From NCBI RefSeq assembly GCF_019061145.1, contig NZ_JAHQZS010000010.1, positions 1 to 45,075 of the forward strand: a stretch of DNA of 45,075 bases, in the 5' to 3' direction. The notes below the pieces were generated by a model that saw only the letters and a program-made list of their open reading frames with translations, searched no databases and was not told the DNA's origin. How positions within the stretch are numbered: position 1 is the stretch's first letter; every line of letters starts with the position of its first letter. Of the stretch, positions 16,150-24,128 are shown in pieces. Position numbers and translations under genes: made by a program. Source of the DNA: Anianabacter salinae (lineage in GTDB: Bacteria > Pseudomonadota > Alphaproteobacteria > Rhodobacterales > Rhodobacteraceae).

Positions 16150-18318
16150 ATGACGATCAGATACCTGGCACTGGCCGCGACCGTGTTGATGCCGCAGCTC
16201 GCCGCTGCGCAGGACCTTGTGGGCTTCGACCGCGCGAGTTACGGCAAGGTGGTTCTGTCGCAAACGCAGTCCGCCCTTCCCGGCATGGAATTCGAACTGT
16301 CGGTGGGCAGCTACAACAACGAGTCGATCCAGAACTATTCCCCGGACAGCGTCTTTGCGGTGATGGGCCGGTCGGTGGGGCGGCTCGATATCCTGACCGA
16401 TGCGGGCATCTTTCCCTGCACGGCCTTCATCGTCGACGACCGGCATCTTCTGACCAACTACCACTGCGTGCCGGGTGTCATCGACAACCCCCAGACCAAG
16501 GCGACCCGCATCGAGGCGGTGAAGTTCGTCGCGGGATACACGCAGCAGGGCGTCGAGGAAGGCACCGCCAGTTACACCGTGAACCCTGTCCCGGTCGAGG
16601 CGCACAAGGATCTCGATTATGCACTGCTGGAAGTGCTGGGTGATCCGTCGGCCGACTACGGCACGCTGCGGCTCAGCCCGCGCGAGGCGAAGGGGGGCGA
16701 TCCCTACTGGGTCATCGGGCATCCGATGGGCGAGGCGCAGCGGATCAGCCGGGAACAGTGCCGCGCCAACGTGCCGCCGCTGTCAGGGGTGGAACTGCTG
16801 CACACCTGCGACACGCTGCCGGGCAACTCCGGCTCGCCGGTGATCGACGCCTCGCTCCAGATGGTGGTCGGCCTGCATCATGCCGGATCGAAGAAGGACA
16901 GCGTCAATTTCGCGATACCGATGGGGCTGATTCTTGAACGCTCGTCCTATCTGACGGCCGCGCTGGACTCGCCTTCGGGCGAGCGCCCCGGCGCGGGCAC
17001 CCGGACGGATGCGCCGGTGGACCCCGGCAGCGCCGAAGTCGCCCTGTGCGACAGCCTTTATCAAGAGGCCAAGACCTATGCCGCCTGCTTTGCCTATCGC
17101 GCCTATGCCAACCAGTGCGACGGGCATCCGTTCGTCGGGTTCGCGCGGGCCTACATGGACGACAACTGCGGCGGCGCGCCTGCCCCGTCCGGCGGGACCG
17201 AGACGGCAGCGACGACCAAGACCACCCCGCAGCCGCAATCGCAAACACAGCCCCCGGCGCAGACCGGCCCGCTGCGCCCCTGGTGCGCGAATGGCAGGCT
17301 CAATGCCACCGAGGCGACGATCTGTCAGGACGCCTACCTTGCCGGTCTCGATGGGCAGCTTGAAGCGGCCTACAATGCCTCTTGGAAGCATGGGCCGACC
17401 CAAGCCTACTGGCTCCGCAACACCCGCGACGCCTGCGGCACCGACCGCTCCTGCATCGCCTCCGCCGTCACCGCACGCATTTCGGTCCTCAAGGCCGAGG
17501 CGATCGAGAAATCGGGCGGCTCGGGTGCCGCGTCCGGCACCGACTACGTGCTGTCGAACGATCGCTGCTACATCACCGTCGCCTCACGGCAGACGCTGGA
17601 CGAGGCGCGCAGTTTCGTCTTCGGCACGCTGGCCGATCCCGACAAGGTGCGCATCTTCCAGTCGAACAACGGCTATTACGGCATCACCTACGGCATCGCC
17701 CAGCTTGGCACCTCGGACTGGATCCTTTCGCAGTGGAAGGCGCAGGGGCTGATCCCGCAGGACAGTTATTGCTCATCCGGCAGCAATTTCGTCGCCGAAG
17801 TCGCATGGTCCGAAGGCGGCGACTCCCCCGCGCCGGAGCGCATGTATGTCGACAACAACGACGACGGCGGCCTGAACGTGCGCACCGGCCCGGGCACGAA
17901 CTATGACTATTTCACCGAACTGGAACCCGGCACCGAGGTTGAGATCATCGGCGGCGCCGGAAGCTGGTCGAACATCCGCTTTCAGGGCGGCACGCAGGGC
18001 TGGGTCTATACCCCGCTGCTGACATCGGCGCGGCCCTATGTGCGCCAGTGCTGGGGCAACGTCGTCAACCTTGGCGCGCGCAACACCTACAACGCCGCCA
18101 CCGGCGCCGGGTTCCTGTCGGTGCGCAGCGAACCAAACGCCCGCACCGGCGAAAAGCTGACCGAGCTCTATGCCGGCGACCGCGTCAAGGTCCTGGCGCG
18201 GCGCAGCGGCTGGGCGCGGGTCTATTGCGTCTCGGGCGCGTGCGAGCGGCCCTATTTCGGCGACCCCGGCGCCAAGGGCTGGTCCTCGGAACTTTATCTG
18301 TCGATTTCCTGCTCCTGA
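16150..18318 (+). CDS. Exported V8/trypsin-like protease with LprI-like and SH3b domains
   Basis: A 722-residue paralogue of the preceding protease with a signal peptide ending near AAAQ (about residue 20). The triad is His105, Asp156 and Ser227 in GNSGSPV. The same C-x12-C-x9-C-x16-C module follows. The tail then differs completely: a Gln/Pro linker, an LprI/DUF1311-like domain (about 374-450, starting CANGRLNATEATIC), an SPOR-like region (about 465-555), and two bacterial SH3 segments (about 565-625, with LNVRTGPGTNY, and 640-722, with LSVRSEPNA). SH3b and SPOR domains usually bind cell-wall peptides or glycans, so the protease is probably tethered near peptidoglycan. GGGGAGGGACC precedes the ATG. 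The gene starts 54 bases after its neighbour. Confidence 0.85.
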   Translation: MTIRYLALAATVLMPQLAAAQDLVGFDRASYGKVVLSQTQSALPGMEFELSVGSYNNESIQNYSPDSVFAVMGRSVGRLDILTDAGIFPCTAFIVDDRHLLTNYHCVPGVIDNPQTKATRIEAVKFVAGYTQQGVEEGTASYTVNPVPVEAHKDLDYALLEVLGDPSADYGTLRLSPREAKGGDPYWVIGHPMGEAQRISREQCRANVPPLSGVELLHTCDTLPGNSGSPVIDASLQMVVGLHHAGSKKDSVNFAIPMGLILERSSYLTAALDSPSGERPGAGTRTDAPVDPGSAEVALCDSLYQEAKTYAACFAYRAYANQCDGHPFVGFARAYMDDNCGGAPAPSGGTETAATTKTTPQPQSQTQPPAQTGPLRPWCANGRLNATEATICQDAYLAGLDGQLEAAYNASWKHGPTQAYWLRNTRDACGTDRSCIASAVTARISVLKAEAIEKSGGSGAASGTDYVLSNDRCYITVASRQTLDEARSFVFGTLADPDKVRIFQSNNGYYGITYGIAQLGTSDWILSQWKAQGLIPQDSYCSSGSNFVAEVAWSEGGDSPAPERMYVDNNDDGGLNVRTGPGTNYDYFTELEPGTEVEIIGGAGSWSNIRFQGGTQGWVYTPLLTSARPYVRQCWGNVVNLGARNTYNAATGAGFLSVRSEPNARTGEKLTELYAGDRVKVLARRSGWARVYCVSGACERPYFGDPGAKGWSSELYLSISCS

Positions 18319-18341
18319 GCATTGCACGGAAGGTCCTTGCC

Positions 18342-20666
18342 ATGATCCGCTTTCTTCGCCCCCTTGCCCTGTCGCTGATCGTGGCGGGCAGCGCGGCCGC
18401 CGCAAATGACGCGATGCCCCTGCCCGCAGATGCCACCCCGGATGAGGCCGCGGCCTATGCCGTGCTCGACAAGCATTGCGCCCGCTGCCATCAGGACGGC
18501 GCGCTCAAGGATGGGCTGACCAAGGCGAAATCCGGCTTCGGCCATGTGCTCGACATCCGGCGACTGGCCGAAGACGCCAAGTTCGTGACCCAAGGCGAGG
18601 CGCGCGCGTCCAAGCTGCATACGGTGATCGGGCCCTACAGCTTTCCCTCGATGCCCGACGACTGCACCGAAGATGCCTGTTTCCCCGCGCCCGACGAAAT
18701 CGCCACCATCGGCGCCTGGATCGACGGGCTGAAAGACGCTGCGCCGCCGCCGCGCAAGTTCCTGCCCCTGCCGGATCTGTTCGCGATGGCGCATCAGGAT
18801 CTTCTGGCCCAGCCCACCAACCGCCGCGACCGCGTGCGCTATCTGTCGCTGCGCGTCCTGCACAACGACCAGAACGTGAGCCTTGCCAATCTCGATGGAT
18901 ACCGCGCCGCCACGGTCAAGCTGCTGAACGCGCTCAGCTGGAACCCGGTGCCGTATCAGCCGCAATGGGTCGACGAGGAACAGACCCTGATGCGGGTGTT
19001 CCTGCCTGATCTCGACTGGGACGCCGCGACATGGGAGCGGCTGGCAGAGGTCTATCCCTACGGCATGACCAGCCCGACCGATCCCAACTTGCGCCCGCTG
19101 CAATCGCTGGCGGGAACCGGCGTGCCAGTGCTGCGGGCCGACTGGTTCGCCGCTACCGCCCCGGTGTCGCCGCTGTATTACGACCTCCTCGGCCTGCCGG
19201 ACACGGTTGCTGGGCTGGAGGCGAAACTGGGCCTGAACATGCTGCGCAACATCCGCGACGAACAGGTGGTGCGCGCGGGATTTCAGGATTCGGGCGTGTC
19301 GACGCACAACCGCCTGATCGAACGGCATCCGCTGGGCACCGGGTTCTTCTGGACCTCGTATGATTTCGCGGGTTCGCAGGGGCGTCAAAGCTTCTTCGAA
19401 TACCCGCTTGGCCCGGTCGAGGCCTTTGGCGAAACCCACGCCTTCCTGCATGACGGCGGCGAGTCGATCTTCACGCTGCCGAACGGGTTTCACGCCTATT
19501 ACCTCAACACTGCCGATGGCGTGCGGCTGGATGTCGGCCCCACCCAGATCGTGCGCGACGACGACTATACGGATGGCACCGGCGAGGTGGTGAATGGCAT
19601 TTCCTGCATCTCCTGCCATTCCAAGGGCATCCGCCTGAACGAGGACCGGGTGCGCGATGTGGCGATGGCCGACCTGTCGCTGCCGCCCGACGTGCGCCAG
19701 ACCATCGATGCGATCTATCCCGGTCAGGACGAGGTCGCGCGCTGGATGGAGCGTGACACCCAAGCCTTCCTTGGCACACTCGCCTCGGCGGGCCTTGACC
19801 CCGAGATCAAGGCCGGCGGGCTGGAGCCGGTGCGCGGGCTGTTCGTCTACCATGTCGATCTGTTCGTGAACTTCGCGCAGGCCGCGAACGAACTGGGCCT
19901 GACCGAAGACGAGTTGCGCGCCCGCGCGGGATTTGTCGGCGCGGAAATGGCCAGCCTTCTGCTGCGGCTCGACCAGTCACCGATTGCGCGCGACGAATGG
20001 ACGGCCGTCTATCCCGCCATGCTGGAACGGGTGACGGATTATCGCCCGCTGCCGCACCGGGGACAGGGTTCGGCGGATCTCAGCTATTCGGTGGCGCAAG
20101 CGGTCGGTGCCGATTACCAGCCGCCCGCACAGGACGCCGGATACGATCCCGCCGCCCACAGCCTGCCGGTGTCCGGCCACCTGACCGTCTACACCGACAA
20201 GCCCACCTACAAGGTCGGTGAGGGCCTCAAGATCATCGTCGAGCCGCGGCAGGATTGTCGCCTGACGCTCATCAACATCGACGACCAGCGGCGGTCCTGC
20301 GTGCTATATCCGCACCCGGGCCTGCCGGATGTGCCGATCAAGGGCGGCACGCAATATGTGTTTCCGCCGCAAGGGTCGCTTCGGACTTCGGCGCCGGGGG
20401 TCGAGACGATCCTGGCCATCTGCAACGCCGCCGACGCGGCGATCGCGGACGTGCAGCGCGACACCAGCCGGGTGTCCTGCGACGCCTCTGCGCGCAGCGT
20501 GGACTATGACGCGATCACCTATGACAGCGTGGTGAACGAGGTGCTGGCGCTGGATTTGTCATCGGACGACAGGACGGCGGGCAACGGCACCACCTATCGC
20601 GCCTTGTCCTCGCAAAATCCCGATGTCGCCAAGGCGCAGGTGTCGGCCACCGTGACGGAGTATTGA
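18342..20666 (+). CDS. Exported dihaem c-type cytochrome-like protein with DUF4384 domain
   Basis: A 774-residue protein with a signal peptide (about 20 residues, ending SAAAAND). Two CxxCH haem c sites are visible, CARCH at residues 46-50 and CISCH at 422-426, the first in a small cytochrome-like N-domain. The middle 300 residues are not recognised. A DUF4384-like beta domain begins near 614 (TVYTDKPTYKVGEGLKI) and continues through LTLINIDDQRRSCVLYPHP. DUF4384 usually accompanies signalling or protease proteins, rarely haem proteins. The protein should be periplasmic and could sense redox state or carry electrons, but this is inference. It begins 23 bases after the protease gene and ends 4 bases before the OmpA-like gene, so these genes are probably one operon. 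Confidence 0.8.
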   Translation: MIRFLRPLALSLIVAGSAAAANDAMPLPADATPDEAAAYAVLDKHCARCHQDGALKDGLTKAKSGFGHVLDIRRLAEDAKFVTQGEARASKLHTVIGPYSFPSMPDDCTEDACFPAPDEIATIGAWIDGLKDAAPPPRKFLPLPDLFAMAHQDLLAQPTNRRDRVRYLSLRVLHNDQNVSLANLDGYRAATVKLLNALSWNPVPYQPQWVDEEQTLMRVFLPDLDWDAATWERLAEVYPYGMTSPTDPNLRPLQSLAGTGVPVLRADWFAATAPVSPLYYDLLGLPDTVAGLEAKLGLNMLRNIRDEQVVRAGFQDSGVSTHNRLIERHPLGTGFFWTSYDFAGSQGRQSFFEYPLGPVEAFGETHAFLHDGGESIFTLPNGFHAYYLNTADGVRLDVGPTQIVRDDDYTDGTGEVVNGISCISCHSKGIRLNEDRVRDVAMADLSLPPDVRQTIDAIYPGQDEVARWMERDTQAFLGTLASAGLDPEIKAGGLEPVRGLFVYHVDLFVNFAQAANELGLTEDELRARAGFVGAEMASLLLRLDQSPIARDEWTAVYPAMLERVTDYRPLPHRGQGSADLSYSVAQAVGADYQPPAQDAGYDPAAHSLPVSGHLTVYTDKPTYKVGEGLKIIVEPRQDCRLTLINIDDQRRSCVLYPHPGLPDVPIKGGTQYVFPPQGSLRTSAPGVETILAICNAADAAIADVQRDTSRVSCDASARSVDYDAITYDSVVNEVLALDLSSDDRTAGNGTTYRALSSQNPDVAKAQVSATVTEY

Positions 20667-20670
20667 GCCG

Positions 20671-21390
20671 ATGCGCGCCATTGTCCTTGCTGCCCTGATC
20701 GCCCTGCCCGCCGCAGCGCAGGAGAGCGAGATATTCATTCCCGGACAGACCACAGCACCGGTGATCGATGCCGCCCCGGCCAACGCGCTGGCGAACTGCC
20801 TTGCCAATCCGTCCGCCGCGACCTGTACTGGCGCCGGGGCCGCGCCCGAGGGGCGCACCTTCGAGAACGCGGGCGGCGGATCGGACATAACCTTCGAGAC
20901 GCTGATCCTCGATCTCAACGCCGACACCGTGACCGCCTCGCCCGCGCCGCCGCCGGAGACGCCCGACTACGCTGCACCTGTGTCGACGCGCGCCACGGTC
21001 GCCCTGCCCTCGGTCGCCATCACCATCGAGTTCGATTTCGACAGCGACCGCATCCGGTATGACCAGACGCCAAAGATCGCCAGCCTGATCGAGGCGTTCC
21101 GCGATCCGGCGCTGGCAAGCTACGCCTTCGCCGTGATCGGCCATACCGACGCGAGCGGATCAGACGCCTACAACTGCGATCTGTCGCGCCGCCGCGCGGC
21201 CAGCGTGACCGGCACGCTTCTGGCGAACTATGTCGAAGTGTCCCTCACGCCGGTCGGCTTCGGCGAGCATGTGCTGAAGAACACCTACGACCCGAACGCG
21301 CCCGAGAACCGCCGCGTCACGTTCCTGCGCCTGCCGGTCGATGCCTCGGCGGTGCTGGCGACCGCAGCATCGGTGTGCGGCGGATACTAA
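20671..21390 (+). CDS. OmpA-family peptidoglycan-binding protein
   Basis: A 239-residue exported protein with a short signal peptide ending AAAQ at about residue 17. The N-terminal half is low in recognisable structure and Pro/Ala rich. The C-terminal OmpA domain starts with IEFDFDSDRIR. It contains GHTDASGSDAYN followed by LSRRRA, and NRRVTFLRL at its end. These are the conserved residues that hold meso-diaminopimelate in peptidoglycan. There is no N-terminal beta-barrel, so it is a periplasmic anchor rather than a porin. The gene starts 4 bases after the DUF4384 gene, suggesting that it anchors that complex to the cell wall. Confidence 0.85.
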   Translation: MRAIVLAALIALPAAAQESEIFIPGQTTAPVIDAAPANALANCLANPSAATCTGAGAAPEGRTFENAGGGSDITFETLILDLNADTVTASPAPPPETPDYAAPVSTRATVALPSVAITIEFDFDSDRIRYDQTPKIASLIEAFRDPALASYAFAVIGHTDASGSDAYNCDLSRRRAASVTGTLLANYVEVSLTPVGFGEHVLKNTYDPNAPENRRVTFLRLPVDASAVLATAASVCGGY

Positions 21391-21503
21391 GGAGCGTCGG
21401 AAGATCCCCCTCACGAAGGCGTGAGTTTCGAGTCACATCGAAACACTCGGCGAGGTTTCGCCGTGCCTAACGCACAGCCTTGGAACCCTTGGGAGATCAA
21501 ACC

Positions 21504-22622
21504 ATGAAAAGAACGCTTGTTTCCGGCGCCACCGCCTTTGCCCTGTCCGCCGGCCTCGCCAATGCCGCCGCGCATGAGGCCGCAAACCCCATGGTGGGCG
21601 GCGCCGAGATGTTCGCGGACCGCAACATCATCGAGAACGCGGTGAATTCGCCGATCCACACGACGCTCGTCGCTGCCGTCCAGGCCGCGGGGCTGGTCGA
21701 GACGCTGCAGGGCGAAGGCCCGTTCACCGTTTTCGCGCCCACCGATGATGCGTTTGGCAAGCTGCCCGACGGCACCGTCGAAACCCTAGTGATGCCCGAG
21801 AACAAGGACATGCTGACCGAGATCCTGACCTGCCACGTCATCGGCGCGGCCGCGATGTCGGACGCCATTGGCGGCATGATCGCCGACGACAACGGCGCGC
21901 ACCCGGTCGAGACGCTGGGCGGCTGCACACTGACCGCCCGCATGGACGGTGACATGATCACCCTGACCGACGAGCAAGGAAATGTGGCCACCGTGACCAC
22001 CGCCGACGTCAAGCAGTCCAACGGCGTGATCCATGTGATCGACACGGTGATGCTGCCCGCTGCCGAAGAGGCGCCGATGGAAGAGGCCGCGATGGACAGC
22101 GACATGTCCGACGAAGAAATGGCGATGGTCGATGATGTGCCCCGTGTCGGCGGCGCCCCGATGTTCCCCTCGCGCACCATCGTCGAGAACGCCGTGAACT
22201 CGGCAGATCACACCACGCTGGTTGCTGCCGTGCAGGCGGCGGGCCTGGTTGACGTGCTGTCCAGCGAAGGCCCCTTCACCGTCTTCGCGCCCGTGAACGC
22301 TGCATTTGACGCCCTGCCCGCAGGCACGGTCGAGACCCTGCTGCAGCCCGAGAACAAGGACACGCTCACCAAGGTGCTGACCGCGCATGTCGTCGCGGGC
22401 ACGCTGACGGCAGACGAAATCCGCCGCCAGGAACGCGCCTCGCGCGATGGGTTCTACCACCTGACCACCATTTCGGGTGACGCGCTCTCCGCCCGCGTGG
22501 TGAGCAGCGGCAACATCTACATCTACGACGAAAGCGGAAACGCCTACGTCCTGACGCAGACAGACGTGATGCAGTCGAACGGCGTAATCCACGTCATCGA
22601 AGGCGTGCTTCTGCCGAAGTAA
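21504..22622 (+). CDS. Exported protein with two fasciclin (FAS1) domains
   Basis: A 372-residue protein with a signal peptide ending near ANAAAHE. Two FAS1 domains (about 30-190 and 220-372) share blocks such as HTTLVAAVQAAGLV and GPFTVFAP, and each ends with QSNGVIHVI. The two copies are close enough to be an internal duplication. They are joined by an acidic Glu/Met-rich linker. FAS1 proteins mediate adhesion or small-molecule binding outside the cytoplasm; the ligand here is unknown. GGGAGATC lies 6 bases before the ATG at 21504. The gene is followed by a strong terminator and is separated from the OmpA-like gene by 113 bases with short inverted repeats, so it is probably its own transcript. 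Confidence 0.88.
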   Translation: MKRTLVSGATAFALSAGLANAAAHEAANPMVGGAEMFADRNIIENAVNSPIHTTLVAAVQAAGLVETLQGEGPFTVFAPTDDAFGKLPDGTVETLVMPENKDMLTEILTCHVIGAAAMSDAIGGMIADDNGAHPVETLGGCTLTARMDGDMITLTDEQGNVATVTTADVKQSNGVIHVIDTVMLPAAEEAPMEEAAMDSDMSDEEMAMVDDVPRVGGAPMFPSRTIVENAVNSADHTTLVAAVQAAGLVDVLSSEGPFTVFAPVNAAFDALPAGTVETLLQPENKDTLTKVLTAHVVAGTLTADEIRRQERASRDGFYHLTTISGDALSARVVSSGNIYIYDESGNAYVLTQTDVMQSNGVIHVIEGVLLPK

Positions 22623-22649
22623 GCACTGGCCTCTGGTCAAAGCATTGGA

Positions 22650-22681
22650 CCCCTCCGGCAGAGGCCGGAGGGGTCTTTTTG
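22650..22681 (+). terminator. Rho-independent terminator after the FAS1 gene
   Basis: The stem ACCCCTCCGGC (22650-22660) pairs with GCCGGAGGGGT (22665-22675) across a four-base AGAG loop. A run of mostly T (TCTTTTT) follows. Its place 28 bases after the FAS1 stop fits. Confidence 0.88.
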
Positions 22682-22917
22682 TTGCGGCAGAGAAGCGGAT
22701 AGAAAAACTCAAGCGCGTGGCGCCAAGCTGAGCGCTGAAGCGCAGTAGTACGTAAGAATGGCCGCAAGGGCACTACCTGCACAAGCAGGCATGATGTTCA
22801 TGTTCTGCCCCTGAGAACTGGTCTCTGCCGGGACATTCGGCAATCGCCTCGGCACATGCGCCTTCGAGGCTACCGCTCTGATCCAAAACCGAAAAACGCA
22901 AGACATCATCCTGAATC

Positions 22918-22950
22918 GCAAGAAAAAGGCACCCATCTCTGGGTGCCTTT
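22918..22950 (-). terminator. Terminator after osmC (minus strand)
   Basis: AAAGGCACCC (22925-22934) pairs with GGGTGCCTTT (22941-22950) around a six-base loop. Read on the minus strand the stem is followed by TTCTTGCG after the T-rich arm, placed 29 bases beyond the osmC stop. It may also act on plus-strand transcripts. Confidence 0.75.
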
Positions 22951-22978
22951 CTTCGTCAATGGTCAGTCGTTCAGCTGG

Positions 22979-23401
22979 TCAGCCCAGTTTGGCGTCCATC
23001 GTAATCTCGGCTGTCAGCAGCTTGGAGATCGGGCAGCCTTCCTTGGCTGCGGTCGCCGCTTTCTGGAACGTCTCGTCGTCTGCGCCCGGGATCTTCGCGG
23101 TCACGTCGAGGTGCACCTTGGTCACGGCGAAGCCGCCGTCCTTCTGCTCCAGCTCGACGGTCGCCGTTGTCGCGATTTCCTCGGCGGTCAGGTCGTGCTG
23201 GCCAAGGATCATCGACAGCGCCATCGAATAGCATCCCGCGTGCGCCGCGCCGATCAGTTCCTCGGGGTTGGTGCCGGGGGCGTCTTCGAACCGGGTGTTG
23301 AAGCCGTATTTCTGGTCCTTCAGCACGCCCGACTGGGTGCTTACAGTGCCGGCGCCGGTCTTCAGATCGCCGGTCCAGATGGCAGAGCCCTTGCGTTTCA
23401 T
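22979..23401 (-). CDS. OsmC/Ohr-family peroxiredoxin-like protein
   Basis: A 140-residue OsmC-fold protein. The two redox cysteines lie in HAGCYSMALS and EGCPISKLL, the spacing of the OsmC subgroup. The N-terminal KRKGSAIWTGDLKTG strand and the conserved NPEELIGAAHAG block are present. Such proteins reduce organic hydroperoxides in the cytoplasm with thiol donors. The peroxide-active Arg and Glu are not verified here. The gene is transcribed away from a TetR gene lying just upstream on the same strand, and a palindrome in the 64-base gap suggests control by that regulator. Confidence 0.85.
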   Translation of the reverse strand: MKRKGSAIWTGDLKTGAGTVSTQSGVLKDQKYGFNTRFEDAPGTNPEELIGAAHAGCYSMALSMILGQHDLTAEEIATTATVELEQKDGGFAVTKVHLDVTAKIPGADDETFQKAATAAKEGCPISKLLTAEITMDAKLG

Positions 23402-23422
23402 GTCGTCTCCTCAAAGATGCTT

Positions 23423-23446
23423 CAGACTTACGGACCAGATAGTCTG
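23423..23446 (-). promoter_or_regulatory. Possible TetR operator between the TetR gene and osmC
   Basis: CAGACT (23423-23428) and AGTCTG (23441-23446) form an inverted repeat across 12 bases, 22-45 bases upstream of the osmC ATG. This is where a repressor controlling osmC would bind. The TetR gene is on the same strand upstream, so autoregulation from this site is unlikely. Confidence 0.4.
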
Positions 23447-23465
23447 GAATTGCCGATGGCAACCA

Positions 23466-24053
23466 TCAGGTTGCGAAAGTGGTGGCAATGCCCCGGTCCA
23501 GCATTGCGTCGAGCGTCTTAGGATCGCATCCGGATTTTCGGCGCGCGATCAGGCCCAGCACCAAGGTAAGCGCGAAGGAGGCCGAGGCCGCCGGGTCGAG
23601 CGCCCCGATGGCCCTGTAGCACCGTTCGAACTGGTCCTCGATCAGGCGGAAATGTTCCGTGACGATCCCATCGACAACGGGATCCACGGGCGCGAGTTCC
23701 ATGTTGCAGTTGGCCAGAAAGCATCCGCGCCGCCCGCCTTCGGGGTCGACGGCCTTGCGTGCCATGTCATGAACCGCGGTCGCGGGATCGGGCGCGGCCC
23801 TGCGCGTGGCCTCCAGGCCCCGGATAATCTGCGCCGCGTGAAGCCGCAGCACATGGTGCAACGCCCGCTGCTTGGAGCCGAAGAACGAATAAAAGCTGGA
23901 CCGCGACAGCCCCGCCTTGGCGATCAGGCTGTCGAGGGTCGTGGCGAAATACCCGTTCTCCCAGAATACGGCCGTGACGTCGCGTATCGCCTGTTCGGCG
24001 CTGTATTCTCGTGGCCGGCCGGGCCGGACGATCTGGGGGAGTGTTTCATTCAT
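23466..24053 (-). CDS. TetR/AcrR-family transcriptional regulator
   Basis: A 195-residue regulator. The N-terminal helix-turn-helix (about 14-60) has the family pattern, including TTLDSLIAKAGLSRSSFYSF and FGSKQRAL. A C-terminal ligand-binding domain follows with GCFLANCNMELAP, whose cysteines could sense thiol-active compounds. It probably represses the downstream osmC gene in response to a small molecule, but the effector is unknown. The ATG at 24053 is preceded by a 75-base gap after the ppsR stop. The pair is located between the inserted secreted cluster and the photosynthesis regulators and has no evident connection to photosynthesis. Confidence 0.88.
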   Translation of the reverse strand: MNETLPQIVRPGRPREYSAEQAIRDVTAVFWENGYFATTLDSLIAKAGLSRSSFYSFFGSKQRALHHVLRLHAAQIIRGLEATRRAAPDPATAVHDMARKAVDPEGGRRGCFLANCNMELAPVDPVVDGIVTEHFRLIEDQFERCYRAIGALDPAASASFALTLVLGLIARRKSGCDPKTLDAMLDRGIATTFAT

Positions 24054-24128
24054 GTGAGGGAAGCGTCCTCAGGGAATGCTAGTGCAGCTTCACGTCCGGG
24101 GGCCAAGGGACGGGCGCGGCTGTGCCGG

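Larger units (their letters stand above)
22623..22978. other. Intergenic gap between FAS1 and osmC genes
   Basis: Apart from the two terminators listed separately, no gene is convincing. A minus-strand open frame at 22709-22936 would encode a product with one hydrophobic segment near its end. It lacks a ribosome-binding site and resembles nothing I recognise. Confidence 0.4.

Noticed and set aside
21421-21475. Short inverted repeats before the FAS1 gene as a terminator
   Set aside because: CTCACG/CGTGAG and TTTCGA/TCGAAA arms are short and lack a T run; a protein-binding site cannot be shown.
22709-22936. 75-codon minus-strand frame between FAS1 and osmC
   Set aside because: Starts inside the osmC terminator and matches nothing; one hydrophobic segment is not enough.
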